Source: Orientallactaga sibirica (lineage: Eukaryota; Chordata; Mammalia; Rodentia; Dipodidae). From it: 64,000 bases of DNA. The position numbers were made by a program, and so were the translations under genes. The stretch is taken from the NCBI GenBank assembly GCA_036365145.1, contig JAEOAD010001942.1, positions 620,001 to 684,000 of the forward strand, in the 5' to 3' direction. Position 1 is the first letter of the stretch; the number at the start of each line of letters is the position of its first letter. Positions 52,763 through 64,000 of this stretch are shown here, piece after piece. The notes beneath the pieces are model-generated. The model had not been told where the DNA came from, made no database searches, and was given only the letters and a program-made list of their open reading frames with translations.

Positions 52763-52919
52763 GATAACTGGTGAAGAACCTGAGAGGAGTTAACATTTAA
52801 TGGGCATGGAGTTTTGGTTGGAGAAGATGAAAATATTCTGGAAATGGACAGTGGTGGTGGCTGCACAGCACCGGATGCCCTCGATGCCACCGAACTGTGT
52901 GCGTAAAAATTCCTGAAAC

Positions 52920-53370
52920 GGGGCTGGAGAGATGGCAGGTTTTGCCTGGGAAGCCTAAGGACCCTGACAGCTCCATTCCCCAGGACTCACGTAAGCCAGA
53001 TGCAGGAGGGGCGCATGCATCTGGAGTTCGTTTGCAGTGGCTGGAGGCCCTGGCATGCCTATTCTCTCTCTCTCTCTGCCTCTTTCTCTGTCTGTTGCTC
53101 TCAAATAAATAAATAAAAATAAACAAAAAAATTAAATTAAAAAAAAAAATTCCTGAAATGGCCGGGGTGGGGTGGTGCCTGCCTTTAATCCCAGCATTCA
53201 AAAGGTGCAAAACCGGGTGTCATGCCATTTAATCCCAGCCTCGGGAGGTAGAGGTAGGAGGCCATCATGGAAGTTAATTCCCAGTCTGGACCAGAGTGAG
53301 TCTATTAAGCGTCATCCTTGGCTACACAGCAAATCTGAGGCCAGCCTGGGATAAATAAGACCTTAGCCAG
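52920..53370 (+). repeat. B2-like SINE and three stacked B1 pieces
   Basis: B2-like 52920-53125, then B1 pieces at about 53160-53215, 53215-53300 and 53300-53370. Each covers a different part of the B1 consensus. Confidence 0.6.
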
Positions 53371-53660
53371 AGAGAGAGAGAGAATGGCAGGCAGATAGAC
53401 AGAGAGCAGCCCAGACAACAGAAAGTACAGAGCTGGAAAGCAGGAACCACAGGGAAGAAGAAGAGCCAGCCAGTGACTTGGTTGAGCCCCTGACTTTTTA
53501 GGCCTTTCTAAGCCAATTCCCGTACAGGAAACTGCAGGTAGTGTTGACCGAACTACGCTTGCTCTAGGTGGGGTATGTTGCCACCACCGAGGGATTCAAT
53601 GAGAATCTCGGGACCCAAGCTGGGCTGATAAGCATCATATCCATTCCTGTCACTAAGAAT
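53371..53660. other. Unique DNA
   Basis: No gene or repeat recognised. Confidence 0.5.
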
Positions 53661-53767
53661 CACAAGAGACCAACATTGCTGCAGTTGGGAGGCTGAAATA
53701 GGAGGACCACTGTGAGCTGGAAGCCAGCCTGGGCTACAGAGTAATCTTGTTTCAAAAAAATAATGTA

Positions 53768-54150
53768 GGTCTGGAGAGATGCCGTTGCAGTTGGGATGCT
53801 TGCCTGCAAGGGCTAAGGACCCACGTTCGATTCCCTAGTACCCACATAAAGCCAGATGCACAAACTGGCAAATGCATAGTGGGGTTGTTTCATTCAGGTG
53901 TCCCCCATAAACTTAGGTTTTCTGAATGCTAGGGCGCCAGCTAATGGAGATTTGGGAATTGATGCCTCCTGGAGGCTGGGTAGACATGCTAGTGTTTGGC
54001 ACACTTTCCTGTTGCTATGATCTACCTTATGTTGGCCAGGGGTGATTTCTGCTTGCCATCATTTTTGCCATCATGGAAATAATAAAAGCCAAAATAAAGT
54101 ACAAGCTGCTCTTGGTTGGGTGACCAGCAATGTTGACTGCTTCTTTGTAT
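53768..54150 (+). repeat. B2-like head joined to a degraded MaLR LTR
   Basis: The B2-like SINE runs 53768-53875 and stops at ggcaaatgcatag. The LTR follows (53876-54150; cattcaggtgtcccccataa), with several deletions. The SINE tail is missing, as at 37808 and 41688. Confidence 0.7.
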
Positions 54151-54327
54151 TTCAAGGGTTTAAATAATAAAATAAAAGTACAAGACCACCTTTGGCTTCA
54201 TTTCAAGGGTTTAAATATAATAAAACAATCATGTGAGCCTAGTGCTTCCTGAAGAAATCTTTGTCCCTGAGTGAAGGGCAGAGAACCTGGCTCAAAGTAA
54301 AATTACCAGAGAGAAAACAAGATACAA

Positions 54328-55463
54328 AGCTGGGCATGGTAGCGTTTAGTCCTAGCACTCAAGAGGCTGAGGCCAGCCTGGGACAACAGAGTGAGTTCCA
54401 GGTCAGCCTGGGCTAGAGTGAGACCCTGCTAACAACAGAAAATGAGATTCAAGGTCAGGCATGTTGTTATGCATCTGTAATCTTGGCATTTAGGAGGTAA
54501 AGGCAGGAAGAGCTATTTGAGACCAGCCTTGGCTACATAGGGTGACAATGCCTCACTTAACACCCCCCTCAAAAAAAGACCCAAGAAATGGTGACAGAAT
54601 GACAACCATGTGACACTGAGCCCCGGAATAAAGCCATGCTGGAAGGCTGGTCTACATCTGTACTTTTCAGTGTGCTGATCAATGCATTCCTTCACAGGCA
54701 AGCTTCTGGAATGTCTAGCTGAAACAGTCCTGACAACTTCACGGTTGCTAGGGATCCGAACTCAGGTCCTCATGTTTGCACAGCAAACACTTTACCCACT
54801 GGGCCATCTCCCCAGCCCAAACTGAGGGTCTTATAGCATGCTAAGCATGGTGTGAGCTACCACCGAGGAACATCTTTAGCCCCTAAACTTGTAAGGTTTT
54901 TGAAGTAAAAAACTGTGTCTTGGGGATGAGGAGATAGCTCTGGGAGTAAAGTGCCACCCAGGCTTGGGGATTGAGTTCAGATCCCCAGCACCCACATAAA
55001 AGCTGGGCATGATGGCTTGTGCTGTGATCCAAGCCAGGGCAGAGGAGACAGAAGGATCCCTGGGACCTGCTGGGTAGCTTGTCTAGCCCAGTCTGGATTT
55101 CAGGTTTGGTTAGAGACCTTGTCTCAAACAGCAAAGTAGAGGGGCTGGAAAAATGGCTTAGTGGTTACAGGAACTTGTTTGCAAAGTCTGTTGGCCTGGG
55201 TTCAATTCCCTAGCCACCCATGTAAAGCTGGACAGGTGTTTGTTTGCAGTGACAAAAGACCCTGGGATGCATGCACCTGTGTACGTACACACACACACAA
55301 TAAAAAAAGTAGAGGGGGACTGGAAAGATGGCTTAACAGTTAAGGCATTTGGCTATGAAGCCTAAGGACCCAGGTTTGATTCCCTAGTACCCATATGAGC
55401 CAGATGCAAATGGTGTCACATTCATCTGGAGTTTGTTTGCAGTGACTAGAGCCCTGGTGCACC

Positions 55464-55512
<49 letters not shown>

Positions 55513-55590
55513 ATATCCATGATATGTGTGTGTGTGTGTGTGTGTAATCTGCCTCTGTTTCTCTCAAACAGATAAATAAGCATAATATAT
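54328..55590. repeat. B1, B4/RSINE and B2-like elements
   Basis: B1 54328-54445 and a B1-like piece to 54580, an antisense ID/B2-type head 54738-54818, B4/RSINE 54925-55140, and B2-like 55141-55310 and 55317-55590. The last carries long CT and GT microsatellites (55466-55545). Confidence 0.7.
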
Positions 55591-55620
55591 ACATATTTTT
55601 AAATTTAAAAATAACTGGAT

Positions 55621-57030
55621 CTTACTTATTTGTCCTTTCATCCCTCACTGCTTTGGCACTGAAATGCATGGATTTAAGAAGTCAGGGGTCCTGTTTTGGG
55701 TTCCACTCAGGGAGGCAGGAGCAGTAGCTGGCAGCCATAGTGTAAGGGGGCTGTGACACGCTATGGGAGATTCTACAGCAAAGAGGGAGAAGCTATGCTT
55801 CGAACAATGGGAGCCTCAGGCCAACGCAGAGAACCTCTCCACCAAGCCCTAACAGCAGTGGCTTGCCAGTTTGTCCCCTAGACCCCAAGAGCCAGTCCTT
55901 GAAGGCTATTCTGCAAAAGGCACCCATGGGAACCTCAGCCACTCTACTTCCCAGATCTGGGAGGTGATGGTCTTCCTGAGTATGTTGGGTTTCTCTTCAT
56001 CTGCTTGCTCTCTGGCTTAAAGTGCCATTTCTCTACAAGCAGGACTCCACCTGCACATCTCGTCAGCACACTGCCCCTTGCCTGAACCGGCCACTCATTC
56101 CCCTACATTAAGCCCCTGCTGGCCTCCATGAACACTTCTCCCACAGCACCTTGTACCTGTGTAGTTTCTTCAGAACTGTCAAAAGAAAAAAGCAAAGGAG
56201 ACTCAGGGGCGGGGGGAAGAACAGGTTTTACTATTGGTGCTTCATGGCAGGTTAAAGTGGTGCTGGCCATGTTTCTGCCCTGATGACTAGGTACCTTCAC
56301 CAGAACTACATGGCTCTGCACACAGGACCTGTGGCTGCCTGGGTACAAGACCAGTGTTGGGGTCCCTCCTAGGGCCAGCCCAGGAACACCGTAGGGTCTC
56401 CGCCGGATAGGGGGTAAGAGGGGTGGAGTCACGACACAGACTCTGGGAGTTGGGTGGAAGCAGGCAGAGGGCGAGCTGCTGCAAACTCGTTTATTCAGGG
56501 ACGTATAGGGGGTTGTATGGGGTGGTTCCCTTCTTGTGACCAATGACAGCTTGTCTCCAGGCAGATCATCTCACAGCAGGTTGCTCGCGAGCATGGGACT
56601 GTAGGTGTTGTCACGCCAGGCCTGTGCAGGATGCCACGTCCACAGAAGCCACTTCCTGGTTTCTTCTAGCAGGCGGCCTGGCGAGGGCCTGATCTGCATT
56701 GTGCCATACAGACCAGGAAGATCTCCAAGCCCACAAGATCTTGTACCTTTCTCTGGCTCTTGACGGTGTTCTGTTACAGCTACACCTAGAGGGTAAAGTC
56801 CTGGTTGACTGTGTCATTATAATGTAGTGGACTTCATCTGGGTCAAGGTCAAGCACTAGAGGCACCTGAAGGACTTCCATGACTATCCGTCCTTGCCCAT
56901 GTTCCTTTCTGCTCTGAGACACTCCCTCCCAGGTTCAGCCAAGCTAGACTCTTGCTCCATACGGCCACACTCTCTTGAGGTGGCTAGCCACAGCTATCCC
57001 GTACCTGGACTAAAACCTGCCTGACTGGTT
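55621..57030. other. SINE-free unique DNA hosting an ERVK-type LTR
   Basis: About 1.05 kb of unique sequence around the LTR at 56355-56710. On the minus strand, open frames run up to the LTR from both sides, but I recognise no product, and the longest one (56543-56103) is partly LTR. Unassigned. Confidence 0.4.
56355..56710 (-). mobile_element. Solo ERVK-type (class II) LTR with 6-bp target duplication
   Basis: 356 bp, on the minus strand from TGTATGGCACAATG to GGACCCCAACA. GACCAG flanks both ends (56349-56354 and 56711-56716); a 6-bp duplication is typical of ERVK/IAP-like elements. Inside are a CCAAT-type box (CATTGGTCA) and AATAAACGAG as the poly(A) signal. No internal viral sequence remains. 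It is the only class II LTR I see in the window. Confidence 0.8.
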
Positions 57031-57034
57031 CAAG

Positions 57035-57385
57035 GAGGCAAAAAAAGAAAAAAAAAAAAAAGAAGAAAAATAAAAAGAAAAGAAAAGAAAAGAAAAGAAA
57101 AGAAAAGAAGAGTGCTTGTGCTTATATGTTTAATGAAATTAAGAGGAGGCAAAAATAGGACACAGGGGTGGGAGTGGAAGGGACAGCAGCTGGAGGCCAG
57201 CAAATAATTTTAATGTCCCAAGCTTTTTTTGGGTTGGGGGAAGGGGTTTCAAGATAAGGTCTCGCTCTAGCCCAGGCTGACCTAGAATTCACTATATAGT
57301 CTCAGAGTGGCCTTGAACTCACAGCTATCCTCCTACGTGCCTCCTGAGTGCTGGGATTAAAGGTGTGCTCCACCACCCCTGGCTC
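57035..57385. repeat. GAAAA microsatellite and antisense B1
   Basis: A-rich/GAAAA run 57035-57110 and antisense B1 57220-57385. Confidence 0.8.
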
Positions 57386-57634
57386 CAAGCATGTTTTTTC
57401 AAGAAATTATCACTAAGAAGATTTTAGAATCCTGGATTCAAAAATGGCCAGGTATAATGGTATCTTGTAAAATTATAATGGAGCTGAAAATACCCATGAT
57501 CTAGGATGTCTTATGTTTTAAAAGTACAAAACAGTTAGGTTTTTCAGGGGGGTTACTGTCTGCTTTTGCAACATGCAAAGGGTGGGGGATGTTTTCTAAA
57601 TTTGTAAGAGGTGAGAACTAAACAGGGCAAATTT

Positions 57635-58765
57635 TGTCTTGTCGTTTGTGTTTTTGTTGTGTGAATTTTTACCAGTTTCTTTTAGTCATATGTGTGTGTG
57701 CTGCATGTGCATGTGTGTATGCATGTCCATATGTATGCTGGCATATGTGTGCATGTACATGTGTATGTGCATGGAGATCGGAAATGACTTCAGGTGCCTT
57801 CAGTCATACTCCACTTTATTTTCTGAAGACAGGGTCTTTTGCTGAAACTAGAACTCACCAATTTAGCTAGACTATGTAGCCAGCGAGCGCCAAGGATGCC
57901 ATCTCTACCTTTTCAGGTTACAGGCATGCGCCACTATCCCCAGCATTTTATGTGGGCACTGGGAACCTAAATTTAGGTCCTCATGTTTGAGGGGCAGACA
58001 CTTTATCCATCTAGCCAACTCCATTTTGGGAAGAGGGCTCTCCCTATATTTCTCAGGTTTGTCTTGAACTCAAAGAAACCTCCCACCTCAGCCCCTAAAG
58101 TAGCTGAGACTACAGACATACCCCACTGTGCACCACACGTGCACTCCTGGCTGGTTTTGTTCTCAAAAGTTTCAATCATGTAGGATGAGCTCAGTGGCTC
58201 AAATTGTGTAGGGGAAGAGAAATTGTATTTTAGAAACCAATATGGGGCCCTGGGAGATAGCGCAGTGGGTAAAGTGCTTGCCTTGCCAACATGAGGATCA
58301 GGACCCATGTTTAAAAAAAAAAAATTAAAAAGCCAGGCCTGGTGGAAGATTGGTAATCCCAGTGTGGGGGAGTGGAGAGAGATGGATGCCTGAGCTCTCT
58401 GACCAGCCAATCTAGCCTAATTAGCAAGTTCCAGGTCACTGAGAGACCCCATTTCTCAAAAGGTAGACAGCGCCTGAGGAATGAATGAATGCACTGGCCT
58501 GCACATGCACCTGCACACACAAGCACACACACACACACACAGAAACCAGTATGAGTGTGGAAGCATGGCTATATTAAAATAAACATTTTTTAAAACTCTA
58601 TTTATTCACTCCATGTGCGTGTGTGCCTGGGACGTGCGTGTGCACACACCAGGACCTCTCTTACCACTATAAAGGAATGCCCATCTGCCAGGGGGAAATT
58701 GAACCCATGCCAGGCTGGTTTTGTAAGCAAGAGCCTTTAACCACTGAGGCATCTCTCCAGCCCCA
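57635..58765. repeat. Old SINEs: antisense B4/RSINE, B1-like, sense RSINE, B2-like piece
   Basis: Antisense B4/RSINE about 57635-58022 (GT-rich end first), antisense B1-like 58025-58155, sense RSINE 58247-58545, antisense B2-like piece 58640-58765. Confidence 0.6.
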
Positions 58766-59835
58766 ATAAACATCTTAAAATGATGCCAGGGGAGGAAGGA
58801 AGGTGTGTATAAATAGGACCCAATGTTCATCCAAGAAGAGGGATCCGAAGGAAGGAAGCACCGGAGCTCTCCAGGAGGTCACTCACTCGCTCATCCTTCG
58901 ATCTTCCCCTCCTTCCTCCAGTGAGAATTTTCACCCCAAATCTACCTTCTTGTTGAGAAAGTAATTATCCCAACACCGGCTCTCAAGCTTGGCTGTGGAA
59001 ACTAAAGGGGAAAAGGCATACGTAAGTAGCTTTGGGTCTAGGTGTTGTAGAAGCTTAATTATTGTCAGAGAAGTGTCTGCAAAGCCCTTCTTACGGTTAC
59101 TTCCAATTCACCCTCCGCTAGCCTGGAGGGGGAGGGAGCCGAGTCCCAAGTGTCTACCTATGCAAATTCGGCATGTTAAGATTGTTAAATCACAGGAGGA
59201 AATTCTTCTCCCAAACCAGAAGCCCTTGAGTTCCTCCAGGTTTATATTAAAGGGATTACAATCCATTTCCTTCCTAATTCGGCTAATGCTCCATGGGAAG
59301 CCCCCAGGCCAGGGATTAAAGCATTTATTCCTTTAATTAGGAGCGGCCCTCCCCTTAGAGCCTGAAACACAAACAGCAAGGCTACACTACAAAGGCCTCC
59401 TGCCTGGAGAAGTAGGGTACAGCTCTCTTCCCAGAGGGCTCAGCAAATACGCCTATCCCCAAAACAGGTCTTGCCCGGCCTCAGCAGAAATACAGACCCC
59501 TTCCCTCACCGCCCCCCGCCCCCAGCAAACAAACTATAACCAAAGGCAGTTTGGTTCAGGGTCACCCCCTCTGCCCAGTAGGGCGGGTGACAGGAGGCCA
59601 CCTAGTTAAGACACCTACCACCCCACAGCAGGGCGTTAACAGCTTTCCAGGGACAGCTCGGAAAATTACCATGACTGTGCCTCAGAGAGTTTCCCCATAA
59701 GGATGCCTGGCCAGTCCCACACAGACTCTGTCCTTCGCAGGTCCAGACTGATAGACCCCAGCTGCATCACAGAGGACTGCGGTTTCAACAGCGGTACCGG
59801 TACCCCTAGTGACCATCTGCTTCACAATCGCCTGA
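58766..59835. promoter_or_regulatory. Repeat-poor block with clustered homeobox-type and octamer motifs
   Basis: Over 1 kb with no recognisable SINE, in a window where gaps are usually a few hundred bases. It holds an octamer (ATGCAAAT at 59161-59168) and several TAATTA/TTAATT-type cores (gtaattatcc, gcttaattattg, ctttaattagg). A 115-codon open frame (58989-59336) has no recognised domain. A conserved non-coding element is one reading; conservation was not tested. Confidence 0.3.
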
Positions 59836-59839
59836 TTTT

Positions 59840-59847
59840 ATATATAC

Positions 59848-59903
<56 letters not shown>

Positions 59904-59910
59904 TTTTTTT
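59840..59910 (+). repeat. GT microsatellite
   Basis: TATA-flanked GT run of about 20 units. Confidence 0.95.
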
Positions 59911-61117
59911 CCTTCAGGTCCATGTTCCTATAGCCACCTTTCTGTAACAGAATCTCAGGGATCCAATCCTGGAATCTACTGAGAAGTTTCTCTGGAAGTT
60001 TATAGAATTCTCATGCAGGAAAGAGTGCCAGGATGCACCCTGCTGTTTACAGAGGTGGGAGCTGAGGCCCAGAATCTGGTGGCAGGGAGGGCAGGTGGTT
60101 AAGAAAGTAGCTACACATAGCTCAGGACAAATTACAACCACCACCCCTGTAGTTGTTAAAGTGGGGCGAGAATAAGAGCATCTAGCTCCAGTGCTCAACT
60201 GGCATGTACACTCCAGGCCCCAGTGGAGCCTGCAGTCCTCAGGACCCCACCACAAGTTGTTGCTCTTTTTTTCTATACACACCTATAAATTACAGTATGA
60301 GATTTAAAATAGCAGCTAATCAATCAGGACAATTAGAATAATATACTATAACAAAAGTTACTGAAAACTCATGAATTTGTATGTTTAAAGGATTTTCTAT
60401 TGATTATTTTGACCATGGTTGATTTCTGGTGACTGAAACCAAAGAGCTGTGATCCCTGTCACTTGTAAAGTGGAGGCAGGAGGAACAGGAGTTCAAGGGC
60501 AGTTTGAAACCCTGCCTCAAAAAAAGGCAGGGGTTGGAGAGATGGATTAGTGGTTAAGGTGTTTGCCTGCATAACCTAAGAACCCAGGTTCGATTTCCCA
60601 GAACCCATGTGAGCCAGATGCACAAAAAGTGGGGAACACATCTGGAGTTTCTTTACAGAGGCTAGAGGCCCTGGTACACCCATTCTGCCTCTATCTGTCT
60701 CTCTTTTCTCTCTCTCTCTCTCTCAAACAATTTTTTTAAGTACATGGCATTTCACATATTTCAATACTTTTTTCTTTCTACACCATTGTATCTGTAATTG
60801 GAGAAGGCCCTAAGTTAAAGCTGTCTTAGGATCTTTCTGAAAACATTAAAAAATAAAATGAAAGCAACAAAAACAGATTAGGAGGAGGCGTCATGGTGTT
60901 GGCTACCTCAGGAGAGCTGGGCATGGTGTTAGATGCTGGAGGAGAGGAGGGAATGAGGACCACGTGATATTCCTGCCACTTACTGTTTGAGAACCTGGTG
61001 AGAGAGGGTGGAGACAGAGAAGAGAAAGAAGGAACAACAACTGCTCTTGTGGAGGCTGGAGAAATGGCAGAAATGAGAAAGGCTCAGCCACTGCCTGACT
61101 GGCCAGAACCACTTCCT
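59911..61117. other. Mostly unique DNA with a B2-like SINE
   Basis: A possible antisense MIR remnant at 60020-60100, a B1 piece 60440-60530 and sense B2-like 60533-60740. The rest is unrecognised. Confidence 0.55.
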
Positions 61118-61633
61118 AGGGCTGGAGAGATGGCCCAGTGGTTAAAGGTGCTTGATTGCAAAGACTGATGGCTTACATTTGATTCCCTAGTAGGCAACTA
61201 AAGTCAGATGCATGCTCGTAAGGAGTTCGTTTGCAGCAGGAGGAGGCCCTGGTGTGCCTGTTCTCTCTCTTACTTGCCCCCCCCCAAATAAAGGAAATAA
61301 ATATAAATTTTTTTAAAAAACAGTTTTTTTACTTTCCTCTTGACTTCCTTGGAGCTTGCCAAACTAGTCTGTCCATGCTAGGTTCTTTATTTTATTTTAT
61401 TTTATTTTTAAGCAGAAAAAGTCACAGAGAAAGAGATAGATAGATAGATAGATAGAAAGAAAGGGAGAGAGAGAATGGGTGCATTCTAAAGCCTCTAGCC
61501 ACTACAAAAGAACTCTAGATGCATGCACCATTTTGTGCATCTGGCTTTACATTGGGTACTGGGGAACTGAACTCAGGTTGTTAGGCTTTGCAGGCAACTG
61601 TGCCTTAACTACTGACCCATCTCTCCAGCCCCA
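61118..61633. repeat. B2-like SINEs in opposite orientations
   Basis: Sense 61118-61310 and antisense 61382-61633, the latter with a GATA microsatellite in its tail. Together they form an inverted repeat. Confidence 0.8.
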
Positions 61634-61859
61634 TGCTAGGTTCTTAATCATATCTGATTATTAGAAAAATTTCAAGGTTAGGCTGGAAAGGCAGACCAAG
61701 GTCAGACACCAAACCTTCAATGCTGAACTTTCAAAGGAAGACCAAATGTTTCAAAGGAGTTTTACAGTGGGATGGGTTTGCCCTTGAACTCAGCTCTGGA
61801 TCTTTGAATATAAATTGTGTTCTCTCTCCATTCCTTCTAAAGTGGTACAGTGGAGCTTT

Positions 61860-62535
61860 CTTTTTTATTCTTTTCAAGGTAGAGTTTTATTCTATCTAGC
61901 CCAGCTTGATCTGGATTCACTGTGCATTCTCAGAGCAGCCTCGAACTCACAACTATCCTCCTACCTCTGCCTCCCAAGTGCCTGGATTAAAAGTGTGCAC
62001 CACTACACCCGCCTTAAAGGAGCTCTCTTGCAAAGCCTGCCAGCATGGGTTTAATTTCCTAGTACCCACATAAAGCCAGATGCACAAAAGGTGCATGCAT
62101 CTGGAATTCATTTATACCAGCAGGAAGCCCTAGTGCACACATTCTTTCTTCCTCCCTCATAAATAACTATTTAAAAAAAATAATGGGCTGGAGCGATGCC
62201 TTTAATCCCAGTCGGGAGGCAGTTAGGAGGATCACCATGAGTTCAAGGCCACCTAAGCCTAAGAACACTCCAGGTCCCTGGTTTAGCGAGACAGATGCAA
62301 AATAAATAAAAAAATAATAATGGGCACAATGGCTTAGTAGTTAACTTGTGCCACAAGCCTAAGGTGGTTCCAAACTCCAGGTTCATTCACAGGGAGCAAG
62401 GGATGGGCACTTGTCCACAAGGGGGGCGCATCTGGAGTTCATTCACAGCAGCTGAGATCTGTCTCTCTGTCTTCCTCCCCCCGCCTGTCTCTCTCTCCAA
62501 AATAATAATAATAATAATAACTATTATTATTATTA
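61860..62535. repeat. B1, B2-like pieces and an AAT/ATT inverted repeat
   Basis: Antisense B1 61860-62015, headless B2-like 62022-62175, a short B1 piece to about 62255, and a decayed long-variant B2-like 62260-62500 with CCACAAGGGGGGCGC at 62415-62429 (one G longer than the CTCF-like core). 62500-62535 is an AAT run followed by ATT, a perfect-looking hairpin. Confidence 0.6.
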
Positions 62536-62559
62536 GAGGGGTTGAATAAAGGAAGGGTG

Positions 62560-63575
62560 AGAGGTGGTTAATCAAAATTTAAGATGTTATGAATAAACTG
62601 TATGGAAACCTACTTTTTTGGATAATGGCACACCCAGAAGCCATAGATTGTTACTAGAAATTTTTCATTGCCAGGGATGTGATACCTTCTAGTGAGTTAT
62701 TGGCCAGGGAGGTCCCTGATGCCCCCAAAACATTATAGGCCATTGTCAAGGTTCTTGGTTTCCCACTAGAATTAGATGGTAAGACCCTATTGCTGAAGCC
62801 TCCACATGCTTTGGCTGCAAAGGTCACTGAGAAATGAAGCTGGAACTGAGCTGAAAACTTCCTCCCTGTGGACCAACTGACAGAAAGCTGGAAAAAGCTA
62901 CACTGCATGCAGGCCTATGGGAGAGAGAGATCTTCAGCAGTGATAAACAACAGTGTATATTGCAAGCCTTAAGTTTGGCCAGCCAGGCCAAATGAGCCAA
63001 ATGGTGCAATAGTGGCATGTCTGTTACAGGGGAAACCAACTACTCTCTAATTGGACTGGAGTCCCATTCCATGGGATGGAATACATGTCTGGTACTGAAA
63101 ACTTAGTCAAAAGCCTATGGCTGGGGAGGTCATGAACCCTAGGGGAGTAATTACTGCTGTTGTCTGGCTAAATGCATATATTATGCCCACCAAACTGCCC
63201 AGTAAGCACTATTTTAATGTTCATACCCATATATTAATGCTACTCTCACTTTTGATTAGAGAAGCTTCTCTTTTCAGGTGGTAGTGACCTTGGGATGACT
63301 TAAAAGTCACCATAGTGCTAAGGAAAAGTGACAGAGGAGTCTTTAGCACTGATACATCTCTATCACACCTTCTAAGGCTCAGGGTCTGTTGAGGAAGAGG
63401 TGATGGAAAGAGAAAAGATCATGACATCAAAATAAAAGAGAGACTAATTGAGAGGGGGAGGGGATATGATGGAGAATGGATTTGTGAAGGGGAAAGTGGG
63501 GTAAGGGAGGCAATTATCTTGGTTTATTGTCTAATTTATAATTATGGAAGTTATCAATTAAAAAAGTTTTTAAAA
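62560..63575 (+). repeat. L1 3' UTR, about 1 kb
   Basis: It holds the rodent L1 3' words catgacatcaaaataaaaga, gagagggggaggggatatga and ataattatggaagttatcaa, and ends A-rich. It shares sequence with 43420-44130 and 52170-52390. Confidence 0.7.
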
Positions 63576-63582
63576 GTGTCCT

Positions 63583-63965
63583 CCTGCTGGGGAGATGACT
63601 CTGGATAAGGTGCTGGCCTTGCAAGCACAAGGACCAGATGTAGCAACACACACAGGTGATCCCAGAGGTGGGCAAGGGGAGCTAGGAGAATCCCTGAGGT
63701 TTGCTGGCTAGCTAGTCAAGCTGAACCAGTGAGTTTTGAATTCAATGGGAGACCCTGTCTCAAAAAAGAAAAATGCAAGCCTGGGCTGGAGAGATGGCTT
63801 AGAGGTTAAGGCACTTGCCTACAAAGCCTAAGGACCCAGGTTCAATTTTCCAGTACCCCCATAAACCAGATGCACAAGGAGGCACATGTGTCTAGAGTTT
63901 GTTTACAGTGGCTAATGGCCCTGACATGCCCATTCTGTCTCTCTCATAAATAAATACATCGATTT
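63583..63965 (+). repeat. RSINE-type element and B2-like SINE at window end
   Basis: RSINE-like 63583-63775 (gctggggagatgactctgga) and B2-like 63783-63965. Confidence 0.75.
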
Positions 63966-64000
63966 AAAAAAAAACAAAAAACACAAGCCTGCCTGCAAAG

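Noticed and set aside
55466..55545. CRISPR-like or satellite array
   Set aside because: Only CT/GT microsatellites; no spaced direct repeats exist anywhere in the window.
56103..56543. 147-codon minus-strand open frame
   Set aside because: Its N-terminal half is solo LTR sequence and its C-terminal half unique DNA of unknown nature, so it is not a credible gene as it stands.
58989..59336. 115-codon open frame
   Set aside because: No recognisable domain, unusual composition and no splice context. Kept only as part of a possible regulatory block.

Overview
The window is mammalian nuclear DNA from a rodent. It carries spliced exons with GT/AG borders, very dense B1 (7SL-derived) and B2-like (tRNA-derived) SINEs, B4/RSINE and ID elements, rodent-type L1 3' ends and ERVL-MaLR LTRs. 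The B2-like consensus (head GGGCTGGAGAGATGGCTTAG, CT-rich tail ending in AAATAAATAAA) is not that of mouse or rat. A jerboa-like (dipodoid) rodent is my best guess, from memory and not tested.

Two protein-coding genes face each other tail to tail. From 1 to about 30,085 on the + strand is the 3' half of EIF2AK3 (PERK, the ER-stress eIF2-alpha kinase): the exons matching human exons 12-17, with stop at 29181-29183 and a 3' UTR. From 46,100 down to 42,301 on the - strand is a complete three-exon TEX37 (testis-expressed, 180 codons). The convergent EIF2AK3-TEX37 order is as I remember it in other mammals. I recognise no further gene between 46,100 and 64,000.

The main surprise is a direct tandem duplication of about 3.48 kb inside EIF2AK3 (7121-10600 and 10602-14076). 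It copies the large kinase-insert exon 13 with its flanking introns. Copy 1 (7782-8565) is open. Copy 2 (11259-12041) keeps both splice sites but lacks one T of a five-T run and is frameshifted. Because the exon is 784 nt long, splicing in both copies would also hit a stop after eight codons, so only transcripts using copy 1 alone can encode PERK. Either this is a recent duplication with a decaying second exon, or two haplotypes were assembled in series.

The rest is a record of repeat insertion. It includes a full-length non-autonomous MaLR element (two LTRs, tRNA-Leu-like primer site, purine tract, 5-bp target duplication) inside the tail of a B1; solo LTRs with clean 5-bp and 6-bp target duplications; an L1 broken up by an LTR and four SINEs; and a longer variant of the B2-like SINE that carries CTCF-core-like motifs. 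A CpG-rich block (about 35,860-36,420) and a repeat-poor block (58,766-59,835) are the best candidates for unannotated regulatory DNA.
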